Source: Allolobophora icterica
Taxonomy: Eukaryota > Annelida > Clitellata > Crassiclitellata > Lumbricidae
Assembly (NCBI GenBank): GCA_963556255.1
Contig: OY744607.1
Location: 38,185,222 to 38,249,221 of the forward strand
Direction: 5' to 3'
DNA: 64,000 nucleotides
The position numbers and the translations under genes were made by a program. The notes under the pieces were generated by a model, which saw only the letters and a program-made list of their open reading frames with translations, was not told the origin of the DNA and did no database searches. Below are positions 32,700-43,259 of the stretch, in pieces (the stretch's first letter is position 1; each line of letters begins with the position of its first letter).

Positions 32700-33591
32700 C
32701 AGTCTTGTTGTCCTCGAGACCAAGGTCTTGGTCTCGAGTGCACTCGAGTTCGTTTTTAAAAGTCTTGGTCTTGGTCTTGAGACCAAAGGTCTTGGTCTTG
32801 GTCTTGAGGTTCAAGGTCTTGGTCTTGTCTTGGTCTTGAGGTTCAAGGTCTTGGTCTTGGTTTTTCAAGACCAAGACCAAGACTTTTGTCAATACGAACA
32901 GTCATTAATTTTAACAAACGGCAAGAATTTTAAAAATTTATCCAACAATTACTCATACAGTTATTGCTTTAGTATTTACACGGTGTGAATGAGGCTTCAC
33001 TGTTGTTATGGACAATTATTTTTGACTTCCGGTTATTTACCATGGAATGATTTCAAAACAGACTCATGATTAATTTGTACATTTACATCCGGTTCTTGAA
33101 AAGCTGCTTTGTGTGCTAGCGATTTCAGCACTTGTAGACCGTGTTTTTTCACATGGCAGAATTTTTATGAGGCCCCACAGGTCACGTCTTGGTTAGAAAA
33201 TTCTGAGCAAATTGGTTTTTAGAAAATTCAACAGGCATTTGGAATAACATTTCGCATGAAGGACTTTTGTAAATACGAATTCGGAATTCTCTGCAGTCTG
33301 CATTTAGAGTTGTTTTGCTTGAATAAAAGAAAAAACTCATGTTTTCATTAAAATAACGAGTAGTCCGACTGGACAATTTTTAGTAATAATAGAAGTCTGG
33401 ATACGACTGTGATTTTTTGGGTCTTGGTCTCGGTCTTGGTCTTGAGGTTCAAGGTCTTGGTCTTGGTCTTGGTCTTGAGGTTCAAGGTCTTGGTCTTGGT
33501 CTTGAGGTTCAAGGTCTTGGTCTTGGTCTTGGTCTTGAGGTTCAGGGTCTTGGTCTTGGTCTTGAGGTTTAAGGTCTTGACAACAAGACTG
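32700..33591 (+). mobile_element. hAT-GTCTTG family, copy B (892 bp)
   Basis: Terminal repeats CAGTCTTGTTGTC are flanked by a perfect 8-bp duplication CTAATTAC (32692-32699, 33592-33599). GGTCTTGGTCTTGAGGTTCA arrays lie at both ends and the GAGTGCACTCGAG palindrome at the left. The core is the most diverged of the five, so this copy or its source is older. Confidence 0.88.
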
Positions 33592-33599
33592 CTAATTAC

Positions 33600-34361
33600 T
33601 TAACTAACAAAACAATGTATTATGCATGACAATGGTTTTCGTTCAAGCTTATGTTCGGCTCGTTATGATGTTCCATAAGGATCAATATTATATCCCCTAT
33701 TGTTCTAAACGTAAATTAATCATATTTCTAATAGATCGGATAATTCGGATTAGGTCTTTTGGTGTCGTGGATCGCCCACTCTCATGGTTGCTTTTCTTGG
33801 GCCGCTTGGGCGAGCTTAGACAGCGTTAGGTCCTCACGGTTTGATTGGTCTATGGCCTCATTTGATTTCCCACCGGGTTGTGTTCTATATGTTGGGTCTC
33901 TATACTTTTATCCTCTAAACCGCTTTTTATAAACCTAGTTCTTTCTTCTTGGCGGTTGCGATGTTTTCGTGTGCGCCGGAATTATTTTCCTTCCTTCGAC
34001 GGACATCGAATCCGACGATTTCGTTCGTAAGCGGATGATGATACAGCGATCGTCTAACTCTCTTGTTGTTGTTGCTGTTGTTGTATTATGATTAGGCGAC
34101 GGATTTTTCACTCTGCGCTGCTCGTTCGAATCTCAAGGCATCAACGGAAGTAATATCGCTGAGAAGGGATTTTTCAATTCTTAGCCTCTGCGTGTCGTGA
34201 GATACGATTGGTAAGTAATAATGAAATAGACCCTATAATAAAATATTATACATATATTTTATATAGAAGTTTATGCATGTATATAGTGTAGGTTGTATCT
34301 GAATGTATACAGCGCATATCCAGGGGTATGTTGAGTGTTTTCGTGCATCGTATATATACAC

Positions 34362-34397
<36 letters not shown>

Positions 34398-35190
34398 ATA
34401 TATATTATATACATATATATATATATATATATATAGGCTATACATATATGCAGCTCGAGGCATTACTTTGGTCTAGAAAGTGGAGCATCAAATTTCTCAT
34501 CTAGTTTCCCCTTCGATCACGACTGTAAAATTATAACGGCGGTGTTTATGCGCCATGATTAATAAAAATAACGATAATAATAACAAAAATTGGAAAAAAT
34601 GAAACTTTATGCTGGTGATCACGATGATGATGATTCTTGGTAATTGTTTTGAGTCTTGAGGGATCAATGAACGCTTTCCTCCATGGGCGTTGTTTCTTCA
34701 TGCATGTGTACGAAACTAGGGCTACGGTAACCTCCAGTCCAAAAAGTGCGGGATAGGGGTATCCTCGTATACTCTCCGAAAATTACGCCTATGTCTATAT
34801 GTATATATAGTGTATATATACAATGTAGGGCTGTAGGCCTATAATATATAATATACGCTACAGCGCATACATACATGGGAAGGGGAATAGACGAATGATA
34901 CAACTCTGGCCTGAAGAGTATTAGATCTTGAAAGTCGCGGTTCGATACCCGTAAGCCCCCTCCAGGTCGACTCAGCCTTCCACTGCCTAGAGGCAGCAGT
35001 AAAATTAGCCAACGCCAAGACGTGTGTTAATTAAGATCTCGATAATTAGATCGGCCGTCGCTTGTGGGCATCATCTAATTAAGCATGTTTATTGTGCCCA
35101 GTAATCGTAATCATACACAAGTAATGTATCCGTGATTAAGATACATCACATAATTTTAGGCCTACGTGAAAAATTATTATGACAAGCTAC
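33600..35190. other. No gene recognised; AT-rich with TA microsatellite
   Basis: It holds a (TA)n block at about 34366-34434. Open frames are short. A GGTTCGATACCC sequence near 34930 resembles a B box but has no matching A box. Confidence 0.45.
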
Positions 35191-35196
35191 AATACA

Positions 35197-35310
35197 TTAT
35201 TGATTGATTGATTGATTGATTAAATTCTTTATTGTAACCACAATTACATAATCACAATAGCACAAAAATACAATTGTTATACAAGCTGGTCACAAAGGTA
35301 GGCCCAACAG
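35197..35310 (-). repeat. LINE 3' end with (AATC)n tail
   Basis: On the minus strand, an AT-rich 3' end with CAATAAAGAATTTAATCAAT is followed by repeats of AATC. The AATAAAGAATT phrase is shared with the CR1 LINE end near 39440-39460. It is a 5'-truncated insertion. Confidence 0.5.
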
Positions 35311-35631
35311 GGAATACTCCGTCGACGCTAATTAATTAGCTTTGTTTGTAGGCCTTTTAATAATATGGAAAGCTGCCTGGATGTAGGCAGAAATTAATTA
35401 GCGTCTATTAGGCTCTAAGCTGTGCTACACGACCAGCCAGGTCTATATGGTTAAAGACGTTCCCTGATGCATCATGGAGAGAGGACAGAGTTCACCTACA
35501 TCACAACAGTACTTTCCGACGGCAAGTGTGCGTGAACGAAAAAGCGAACTACGGTACCAGCGTTACATTTTAGGCAGTTTTCTTCATGTCATGCATAGCC
35601 GAGTTTGTAAGGGATTGCAATTGGAAATGTC

Positions 35632-35796
35632 ATGGGCGTCCGCATACATTTTTCTAGGGGGTTGCAAAAATTTTCTGGGGGAGGGCAAAATGACGTTTTC
35701 GCATGGAATAGCTATAGCTATTCATGAACACAGAAAACGAGACAATTTTCAAAATTCAGGGGGTAAATGCCCCCTTGCCCCGCTCCGGACGCCCAT
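35632..35796. mobile_element. Small DNA element with 11-bp inverted repeats
   Basis: ATGGGCGTCCG at the left faces CGGACGCCCAT at the right, 165 bp apart, with GGGGG-rich and CCCCC-rich sub-terminal segments. I see no clear target duplication, so the superfamily is not assigned. Confidence 0.55.
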
Positions 35797-35906
35797 AGGA
35801 GTATAGTCTATGAATCTCAAAACATGTTTTCTGTTTTTGGCAGGAACTGTAAGGCTGCTGACGTCGTCAGAAATTATTTTGACCAGTTTTCACCAAAGAA
35901 TCGACT

Positions 35907-35984
35907 CTAACACTTAAACGACGAGCTGCATTGGTTTCCAAGTCACTTTTAATAGGCATACACGCTCGTCGTTAAAGTGTTTAA
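35907..35984. repeat. TTAA-type mini inverted-repeat element
   Basis: CTAACACTTAAACGACGAGC faces the reverse complement of TTAAACACTTTAACGACGAG. Same family as 1644-1699 and 20804-20874; one border has CTAA instead of TTAA. Confidence 0.6.
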
Positions 35985-35999
35985 TACCTTATTTTCCTA

Positions 36000-37140
36000 A
36001 AGGATTGTCTCTCAACCGCATTGCTTTAGTCACCTATTTCGGCTCTCCTCTCTGGAACCCCCTCAACAACAACTGCTTTTAATTACACTAACAGGCAGCT
36101 GCACCATCTAACCTGACGTCCTAACCCCTTACAGAGGTTCTCCTGTCACAATAAAACTGTAGATATATATTCGCAAATCTTCCTCTGCACCCGACGACTG
36201 CTACTACTGGACCGAGCGGTGGTCGAAGGCTGTTGCGATAAGAAAGAGGAACTTCCACTTATATCGAAAGGCGCGCGGGTTTCGGCCTCTGTGATCATTC
36301 TGCGGAGGGTTTCCGTATCTAATCGACACCTGGCGGTTGGAGGAGATGGTGAACTCAACATACGAGAAAACACTCCAACGTTTCTTTTTCAACAATTCTT
36401 TTCAACAGTCAACTCGAATACAAAGTCACAACAACAAAATTATAATTATAATGTGTCTTGTACGAGTACGCTACCGTACTCCGCGGTACTATCTTTCTAT
36501 TAATCAAATAAAGGCCTTTTTATATAAGGTCCAGAGGGCCTGTGCTGCCCCGGGCCTGTGCTGCCCCGGGGCCTGTGCTGCCCCGAGGGGCAGGGGGCAG
36601 GAGGGAACTCATGAGCAACACAGTGCATCATATTGATGACGTAATAATTGGTGACGCAAAGCGCACGTTGTAATCTTTCAACAATAATATAGCCTATCTA
36701 CATGCATGTGTGATAATAGCAGGCAGTGGCAAACGCTACCAACGCTAGTGTCTATTTTTACTAGACACGGCGTGTGTTTCATGTGCTCTTATCAACGACC
36801 TCATTGCGTGCTGTTGAAGGAGTGGCATTGCTGTAGACATCTCAGCTGCGTTGTCCATAGTAACTACGAGTTGTAATTCGATTGGTTTCAAATGATAGAC
36901 CCTTTTTATGCCAACATGTATGGGCGTTGCGGTTGCTTGCTAAGGACCCTGCCTTTCAAACACCTACGTGACCGGGATTTTCATTTTGGTCCCTCGTGAG
37001 AAGTCAGTTGCAATGTTGATTCTTTCGCTTTTGGTTAAGCTATCCGAACGAACCGTTAGGCCGCTTTTATCAGGATGACATTGGTTGTGATTGACCTACT
37101 GACGCAAGATTACTATAATTAACTTATTATTTTTTTGCCC
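36000..37140. other. No gene recognised
   Basis: Contains a short GC-rich tandem repeat at 36530-36600 (GGCCTGTGCTGCCCCG, about four units). Open frames do not resemble known proteins. Confidence 0.45.
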
Positions 37141-37184
37141 TGAGGTACTTCATTCCCACAGACATTTATAAATTATTAGTGTAA

Positions 37185-37905
37185 TTATTCTGGAACGGCT
37201 ACAGTGTCGGACAGAGCTTTGATAAAGGATCCGCTGAAGGCCACGGCATTAAAGCGTTGAGTTGTTATAGCGAGTCGCTGAAACAAAAACCTGGTCTCTC
37301 GGGGTTCGCCTGTAGCTTGAGTGAGGTGACGGCCTAAGTCCGAAATAAAATCAAGGCCATTATTGTTAATTGGGCCTAACGTTTCCGTAGCTATAGCGGG
37401 ATGAATACATGCGACTTGAGGAGCAGTGTTTAATCTAGTCCCCCTCTTCTGAGGGGGGAAACAAGGTCTGTTAGGGGGAGACCAACAAGTGCGACCTTTT
37501 TTGTGAAATTTCATTTTTTTATAATTCATCCCACTTTCCTTACTTTTTTCGGAAACTTAACACTTTGACGACCTTTTTCTTAGGAATTCATCTCTCAAAA
37601 ACTTTCATATAATATTAAATCTATATGTCTTGTTCCATTACTTTATTCTTCTATTACTCGTTTACTCGTCTCTGGGGGGAGCGCAACATGTATCCTGGGG
37701 GGGGGGGAGAATTCCCTCCCCGACAAAAAGGTGTCTACATTAAAATATTGCTGGCTTCTGGGGGAACATAAATCCTGGGGGAATTCCCCCAAAGGTGTCT
37801 AGATTAAACACTGCTTGAGGAGAGCGTTGTATTTGTTTTTTTTCTATGCTCAGCCGCTGCTCCGGCTCGAGAGGCCGGAGCAGCTTTGATGGCGCGAGCG
37901 TGCTT
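37185..37905 (-). pseudogene. LINE ORF 3' fragment, split by a MITE
   Basis: On the minus strand, 37905-37818 encodes ARAIKAAPASRAGAAAEHRK. After the inserted element at 37423-37813 the frame resumes: HPAIATETLGPINNNGLDFI, then a Phe-Leu-Phe-Gln-Arg-Leu segment, ending at TAA. This is the C-terminal end common to a group of non-LTR reverse transcriptases. It is homologous to 37907-38218. Confidence 0.6.
37423..37813. mobile_element. hAT-like MITE inside the LINE fragment
   Basis: Inverted repeats CAGTGTTTAATCTAG are flanked by a duplication CTTGAGGA (37415-37422 and 37814-37821; seven or eight bases depending on where the end is set). The interior is rich in runs of G and C. Confidence 0.7.
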
Positions 37906-37906
37906 A

Positions 37907-38218
37907 TTACTGAAACCTATTATTATTATTATTATTATTATTTTTTTTTTTTACCCGAGGTATCAATGATCCCTCGGGATTTGGAAAATAATTATTTAGG
38001 AGCAGAGTAATTGTCTGGAGATCAGGCCTCGTCTTCAGGTTTGACGGAAAGGTACCTTTAAAAGATACTAGGTTGTAGCGTTGAATGCTTATAGACAAAC
38101 GCTGGAACAGAAAGGTTGCTTCACGTCTGTCACCACTTATGGATGTGATGCGACTGCCTAGTTCAGCGATGAAATCTGAAGCCGAAGGGTTGAAAGGGCC
38201 CAGGGTTTCGACGGCCAC
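37907..38218 (-). pseudogene. Second LINE 3' fragment with (AAT)n tail
   Basis: The minus strand encodes AVETLGPFNPSASDFIAELG, then FLFQRLSISIQRYNLVSF, homologous to the fragment at 37185-37470. It runs into a hairpin-forming 3' end (TCCCGAGGGATCA / TGATACCTCGGG) and an A-rich (AAT)n tail at about 37952-37918. Confidence 0.6.
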
Positions 38219-38221
38219 CGG

Positions 38222-38252
<31 letters not shown>

Positions 38253-38310
38253 AATTATTATTATTATTATTATTATTATTATTTACCCGAGGAAGGCCTA
38301 CATGTAATTC
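38222..38310 (-). repeat. LINE 3' terminus with (AAT)n tail
   Basis: A long ATT/AAT run (38222-38283) is joined to CCCGAGGAAGGCC. On the minus strand this is another copy of the same LINE 3' end, abutting the previous fragment. Confidence 0.55.
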
Positions 38311-38339
38311 CTCAGGGTTGCAAAAATTAGGGATAGCAT

Positions 38340-38528
38340 TATTCTGAGATGGCTAGCCTTTCCTTCCGTTTCCTTCCCTTCAAGTCCCTTCCCTTTCTTT
38401 ACCTTCAATTCAATTCCCTTAAATTCCCGTTAAGTCTCTTTAATTCCCTTCAATTCTCTTAAGTTCCATGCATTAGCTTCAATTCCATTCCCTTGCCTTA
38501 ACTTAACTTTCCTTACGTTACCTTTCTT
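38340..38528. repeat. Pyrimidine-rich TTCCCTT/TTAA degenerate repeat
   Basis: A low-complexity C/T-rich strand with recurrent TTCCCTTAA-like words. hAT copy C is inserted at its right end. Confidence 0.7.
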
Positions 38529-39422
38529 CAGACTTGTTGTCCTCGAGACCGAGGTCTTGGTCTCGAGTGCACTCGAGTTCGTTTTTAAAAGTCTTGGTCT
38601 TGGTCTTGGTCTTGAGGTTCAAGGTCTTGGTCTTGGTCATGGTCTTGAGGTTCAAGGTCTTGGTCTTGGTCTTGGTCTTGAGGTTCAAAGTCTTGGTCTT
38701 GGTCTCGCAAGACCAAGACCAAGACCGGCTGTCAATATGAACAGTCATTTAACAAAACTCAAGAATTTTAAAACTTATCAAACCTGTTTGCATCATAACC
38801 TACAACAATATCTACGGAAGGATGCAAGTCTTGTTGGTCAGGAAAACCCAGTGGCAGCAGCAACTAAGTTATGCTGTATAAGGAAGCCCTGTCGAGGATG
38901 GGAGGATATCAAAAAGGCTCACGATTTGTACATTTACATCCAGTGCTTGAAAAGTTACTGTGTGTGCCAGAGACTTCAGCACCTAGCTATGGAAAGTATT
39001 TTTTCACGTGGTGGAATTTTTATGAGGCTCACAAGGCACGTCTTGGTCAGAAAATTCTGAGCGAATTGTTTTTTTTATATAAAATACAAAAGGCATTTGG
39101 AATAACAGTTTGTATGAAGGACTTATGTAAATACGAATTCGGAATTCTCTGCAGTCTGCATTTAAAGTTCATTCGCCTGAATAAAATAAACGACTCACGT
39201 TTTCATTCAAATATTGACTCCACAATTTTTTGTGTAAGGTCTTGGGTCTTGGTCTTGGTCTCGAGGTTCAAAGTCTTGGTCTTGGTCTTGGTCTTGAGGT
39301 TCAAAGTCTTGGTCTTGGTCTTGGTCTCGAGGTTCAAGGTCTTGGTCTTGGTCTTGGTCTCGAGGTTCAAGGTCTTGGTGTTGGTCTTGGTCTTGAGGTT
39401 TAAGGTCTTGACAACAAGACTG
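38529..39422 (+). mobile_element. hAT-GTCTTG family, copy C (894 bp)
   Basis: A perfect 8-bp duplication CCTTTCTT (38521-38528, 39423-39430). Terminal repeats CAGACTTGTTGTC / CAGTCTTGTTGTC. The core encodes (plus strand, about 38871-39100) VLEKLLCVPETSAPS, NFYEAHKARLGQKILSELFF. This matches the hAT dimerisation domain at the end of hAT transposases. It is nearly identical in the core to copy D. Confidence 0.92.
38871..39100 (+). pseudogene. hAT transposase C-terminal dimerisation fragment (copy C)
   Basis: The order Leu-x-Val-Pro-x-Thr-Ser-Ala-Pro-Ser, then Arg-Leu-Gly, then Leu-Phe-Leu follows the hAT dimerisation consensus. The catalytic DDE part is missing, so the element depends on another source of transposase. 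Confidence 0.75.
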
Positions 39423-39430
39423 CCTTTCTT

Positions 39431-42400
39431 TGCCTTATAACATAACATAATTCTTTATTGTATCTCATCATAAATTGAACAAGACAGAGAATAGCAAATA
39501 TACACAAAACACAAATGATGATTGAATTTAACCAAAAAAAAAAATTATAAAAAAAAGAACAAATGCGTGTGGCAACTGGATGGGATACAATAGGGAGCTC
39601 CAGAAGGGACTATTGTCCCGCTTAGGAGGAACCCCAGGTAATAGCATCAGTGTCAATACATGACGATCCAGGCAGGTTAGCAACATCATTATAGAGCCTT
39701 AGCCTAAGTGGTCACAAGACCATTACAAACATCATTAACGTAATATAAACGAAAGTATGCAGACTTAACTAGAGTTGACAAAAATATAACAAGAGAATAA
39801 CAAAAAGATGCAAGAGGAAAACAGCAAGAGAAACAAAGCTAGGAGAGACCGGTGCATTATCATTAGTGATTCATTATATGCATTCTTAGTGATCTTTTGA
39901 AGGAATTAGTAGTTGACAAATTACGAATTTCCCATGGCAAGTTGTTCCATATAATAGGACCCATGTACTTTATAGACTGCTTCCTATAGTTAGTACGAAA
40001 GCTTATCGGACGGAGGGTGTCCTTAGACCTAGTATTATGACTGTGAATATCCTTAGTGACAGTAAAGTATCTAGCAAAGCAAGATGGAAGGGAATTATGG
40101 GTGAATTGAAACATAAAAACCCCTATCTGTAATTGTTTTATCTGATCAATTGTCAGTATTTTCGTTAGTCTGAAAAGATGGAAAGTATGGTCATTAAACT
40201 TGCTTTTAGTAATTATGCGTATCGCCCTCTTTTGTAACTTCCTCAGTCTGTCCAGTCTGGTTGGATAGGTTGAGGCCCAAGTCAAATTGCAATATTCCAG
40301 ATATGGATGAATTAAAGTGTGATACAGGTTGGTTAGTACATGAGATGGGAGTAAATAAGAAATTTTAGATATGATCCCCACGTTTTTTGCAACTTTTGCT
40401 CCAATTTGGTTTATGTGGACATTCCAGGACAGGTGTTCGTCAATAAAAACACCCAAAAATTTCGCCGATTTCACTTGCAGTATGATCGAATTGTCAATAT
40501 TCAGTGAATAATTCGAGTGAGGTAATAACTTCCTGGAAGATCTAAATAGTACAAAGTTTGTTTTAAGTAAATTCAAGGAGAGTCGATTAGCCTTGAACCA
40601 ATCAGCTATGTATATTAGTTCATGATTGGCAACTTTAAATAGTTCCTCAAGTGACCTGTCAGAAAGGAAGATGTTAGTATCGTCAGCAAATAGTATGAGA
40701 CTCAATATTGATGAGGCTTTAGGGAGGTCATTAATATAAATTAAAAAGAGCAGAGGCCCTAGGTTTGAGCCCTGTGGAACACCAAATTTTATCGTTTTAA
40801 ATTTTGAGGTGGCACCATTACAACTTACGCACTGGAGTCTTTTATCAAGGTAGTCCTTGAACCATGCCAGTTGCATACCTCTTACCCCATAATTTTCTAA
40901 TTTATTGAGAAGTATAGTATGGTCCACCGTATCAAAAGCCTTTGCCAGATCGATAAAGATTCCTAGTGAGAATTCGTTATTATCAATGGCCGTTGAAATT
41001 TTGTCCTGCAGATTAATCAGTGACATGGCAGTAGAGTGACCAGATTGGAAGCCGTGCTGGAAGGGATAAAGAAAGTTGTTTTGATTAATGTAATTATAGA
41101 GCCTGGTGTACATTAGTTTTTCCATGAGTTTGGCAAAGTATGGGAGAATAGATATGGGGCGATAATTAGAGGCTTCAGCACGATTACCCTGCTTGAAAAT
41201 TGGTATGATCTTAGCCATTTTTAGTGCTGAGGGTACTATTCCAGTTGCAAAAGATGTATTAAAAATTTCTGCTAGAGGTAAGGCCAACAGATTAAGATAT
41301 GGGTTGACAATACAGGGGTCAATATCATCCGGCCCTGAACTATGAGTAATACGCATAACTGCCCCAAGTTGAGTAATTTCCTCAGGTGTAGTGGGAATGA
41401 GTGCAAATGAATTACCAGAGCCCCTATCCAAGTAGTGACCAAATGTCTTAGAGCTTGGAGGAATTTTATCAGCTAATGATTGTCCTACATTCACAAAAAA
41501 GTCATTAAATTTGTTGGCAATTGAAACAGGGTCAGTGACCATTACTTCATTAATAAGCAGTCCATCAATCCTCCTTTCCTCCATACCAGATTTGATTATT
41601 GACCTTATTATGCTCCATGTCTTTTTTAGGTTGTGACTATGTTTGTCAAACTCGTTTTCATAGTAGAGTTTTTCAGCTTTTATTCTTATTGTTTTAAATT
41701 TATTGCGATATTTTATAAATTTGGTTTTATTATCCTTAGAAGGCTTTTTTATGTAATTGCGATACAGTTTAGTTTTCTTTTTACAGGATCTGAGTAAGCC
41801 AGCCGTCATCCATGGTTGCCTGAAGTTAGAGCCCTTCCTACCACTCTGCCTAGTCATTGGAAATGCCTTTTCATAAGATAACTTAAATTGATCAAAGAAC
41901 TCAGCATAGGCAGCATTAGGATCACCTAATTTACAAGCATCAGATGCTCTGGACCAGTTCGTTTGTTTTAACATTTGTTGAAATAAGTTACTGTTTGCCT
42001 CGTTAATTTTACGTGACATGATAACAGGTTTATTTAAGACCTGAGTTTCTGAATTGATCCAGGCTATAACTGGCAAGTGATCAGATATATCACTTATAAC
42101 TATTGAAGAGTCTAGAGTCCTTTGCCAGCTATTCGTGAAAATATTGTCTATAAGAGTTGCAGTATCAGCTGTGATCCTGGTAGGACGATATATGAGTGGT
42201 AAATAATGGTGAGAAAGCAGTAAATTAATAAACTCATTAGTCAATACATGATCATCAAATTTAAGTAGGTCAATGTTGAAGTCACCAGCTAAGTAGACTT
42301 GTTTGAAATGACTAGATAAGTAAGTTAACAGTTGGCCATATTCATCGTTAAAGTCCCTCAAAGATAGACCCGGAGATCTATACACCGCCCCAACCGTAGC

Positions 42401-43259
42401 ATTAGAGTCATGAGTCAGGGAAATATTCACAAATAGACTCTCATATGTTAGATGCTGAATTGAATTTAAGTGGGTGTCAATTAGTTGGAAACTTATATCA
42501 TTTTTTATAAACATACCAACCCCACCTCCCCTCCCCAGTCGTGGTTTACTCAGAAAACAATATCCTGGGATATTCACCAGATCACGCACGTCATCCGTTA
42601 ACCAGGTTTCTGTGACTATTAATATTTCAACAGGTGATTGGAAGAGTAGTAGTTTTATATCTCCTAATTTGGGTAGCAGACTCCGGCAATTAAGATGCAT
42701 AACTGTAAGAGTATTTTTTAGTTTACGGGTTGTTAGGCCAGCTTCTATTGGAGTAATATATTTAGAAGTGCAGTTTCTATTGATAAAATAGTTACCATCG
42801 GGGTCTAGATCATCGTTATTGAGTAGGAATCTATTATCACCCTCATCAGGAAATAGGTCAAGCGTGGGATAATCCCTTTCACTATCAAAACATGAAGTAA
42901 AGATTTCATCGTGCGGTTTGGATCCAAGTTCCTCTAAATCATATGTGCCATTAAACGGAAGCAATTCAATCATGCACAATGAACAATACCATGGTTCATT
43001 CTGGTTGTGGGTTATAGACCATAAGTGAGCATCCTCACTACAATCCATATGGTAGGATCTATTACATTGATAGCAATTAAGGTATATTTTCAGATCACTA
43101 AGAACCAGCTTACATAATGCACAGGTAGGCTCCCCCAGCGATGGCTGATCCAACTCCATACATCCTGTAGGTCAGCCATACATTGAGCCGCCAGATAGCA
43201 GTGCAATTGTGGGAACAGGTGAAGCGTAAGTAAGTTCGAGCAATTCATCCATCAACAAA
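39431..43259 (-). mobile_element. CR1-type LINE with intact ORF
   Basis: The right part is the ORF below. The 3' UTR (39862-39431) ends ATTATGTTATGTTATAAGG, a short repeated tail abutting hAT copy C. The 5' limit is uncertain. Upstream sequence to about 44160 has degenerate ~200-bp repeats (shared phrases such as CAGTAAGT-ACATT and CCATCAATAACAGTTTTCTT) that could be its 5' UTR. Confidence 0.8.
39863..43159 (-). CDS. LINE polyprotein: PHD finger, endonuclease, reverse transcriptase (1098 aa)
   Basis: A single unbroken frame. Residues 13-62 form a C4HC3 PHD finger (Cys13, 16, 29, 32, His37, Cys40, 59, 62). Residues about 152-370 are an apurinic-type endonuclease: LNCRS (156-160), TETWL (183-187), GAVYRSP, AGDFN (291-295), DNIF, SDH (359-361). 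Residues about 610-880 are the reverse transcriptase: YRPISILP, FIDLAKAFD (735-743), GVPQGSNLGPLLF, and FADDT (824-828) with the catalytic Asp pair. The motifs fit the CR1/Jockey side of non-LTR elements. Such enzymes nick DNA and copy their own RNA at the nick. All key residues are present, so the copy could be recent or active. An in-frame TGA lies upstream of the ATG. Confidence 0.92.
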   Translation of the reverse strand: MELDQPSLGEPTCALCKLVLSDLKIYLNCYQCNRSYHMDCSEDAHLWSITHNQNEPWYCSLCMIELLPFNGTYDLEELGSKPHDEIFTSCFDSERDYPTLDLFPDEGDNRFLLNNDDLDPDGNYFINRNCTSKYITPIEAGLTTRKLKNTLTVMHLNCRSLLPKLGDIKLLLFQSPVEILIVTETWLTDDVRDLVNIPGYCFLSKPRLGRGGGVGMFIKNDISFQLIDTHLNSIQHLTYESLFVNISLTHDSNATVGAVYRSPGLSLRDFNDEYGQLLTYLSSHFKQVYLAGDFNIDLLKFDDHVLTNEFINLLLSHHYLPLIYRPTRITADTATLIDNIFTNSWQRTLDSSIVISDISDHLPVIAWINSETQVLNKPVIMSRKINEANSNLFQQMLKQTNWSRASDACKLGDPNAAYAEFFDQFKLSYEKAFPMTRQSGRKGSNFRQPWMTAGLLRSCKKKTKLYRNYIKKPSKDNKTKFIKYRNKFKTIRIKAEKLYYENEFDKHSHNLKKTWSIIRSIIKSGMEERRIDGLLINEVMVTDPVSIANKFNDFFVNVGQSLADKIPPSSKTFGHYLDRGSGNSFALIPTTPEEITQLGAVMRITHSSGPDDIDPCIVNPYLNLLALPLAEIFNTSFATGIVPSALKMAKIIPIFKQGNRAEASNYRPISILPYFAKLMEKLMYTRLYNYINQNNFLYPFQHGFQSGHSTAMSLINLQDKISTAIDNNEFSLGIFIDLAKAFDTVDHTILLNKLENYGVRGMQLAWFKDYLDKRLQCVSCNGATSKFKTIKFGVPQGSNLGPLLFLIYINDLPKASSILSLILFADDTNIFLSDRSLEELFKVANHELIYIADWFKANRLSLNLLKTNFVLFRSSRKLLPHSNYSLNIDNSIILQVKSAKFLGVFIDEHLSWNVHINQIGAKVAKNVGIISKISYLLPSHVLTNLYHTLIHPYLEYCNLTWASTYPTRLDRLRKLQKRAIRIITKSKFNDHTFHLFRLTKILTIDQIKQLQIGVFMFQFTHNSLPSCFARYFTVTKDIHSHNTRSKDTLRPISFRTNYRKQSIKYMGPIIWNNLPWEIRNLSTTNSFKRSLRMHIMNH

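Noticed and set aside
34920..34960. B-box-like GGTTCGATACCC
   Set aside because: No matching A box or acceptor stem at the right distance.
42474..42791. Plus-strand frame inside the LINE
   Set aside because: Antisense shadow of the intact LINE ORF.
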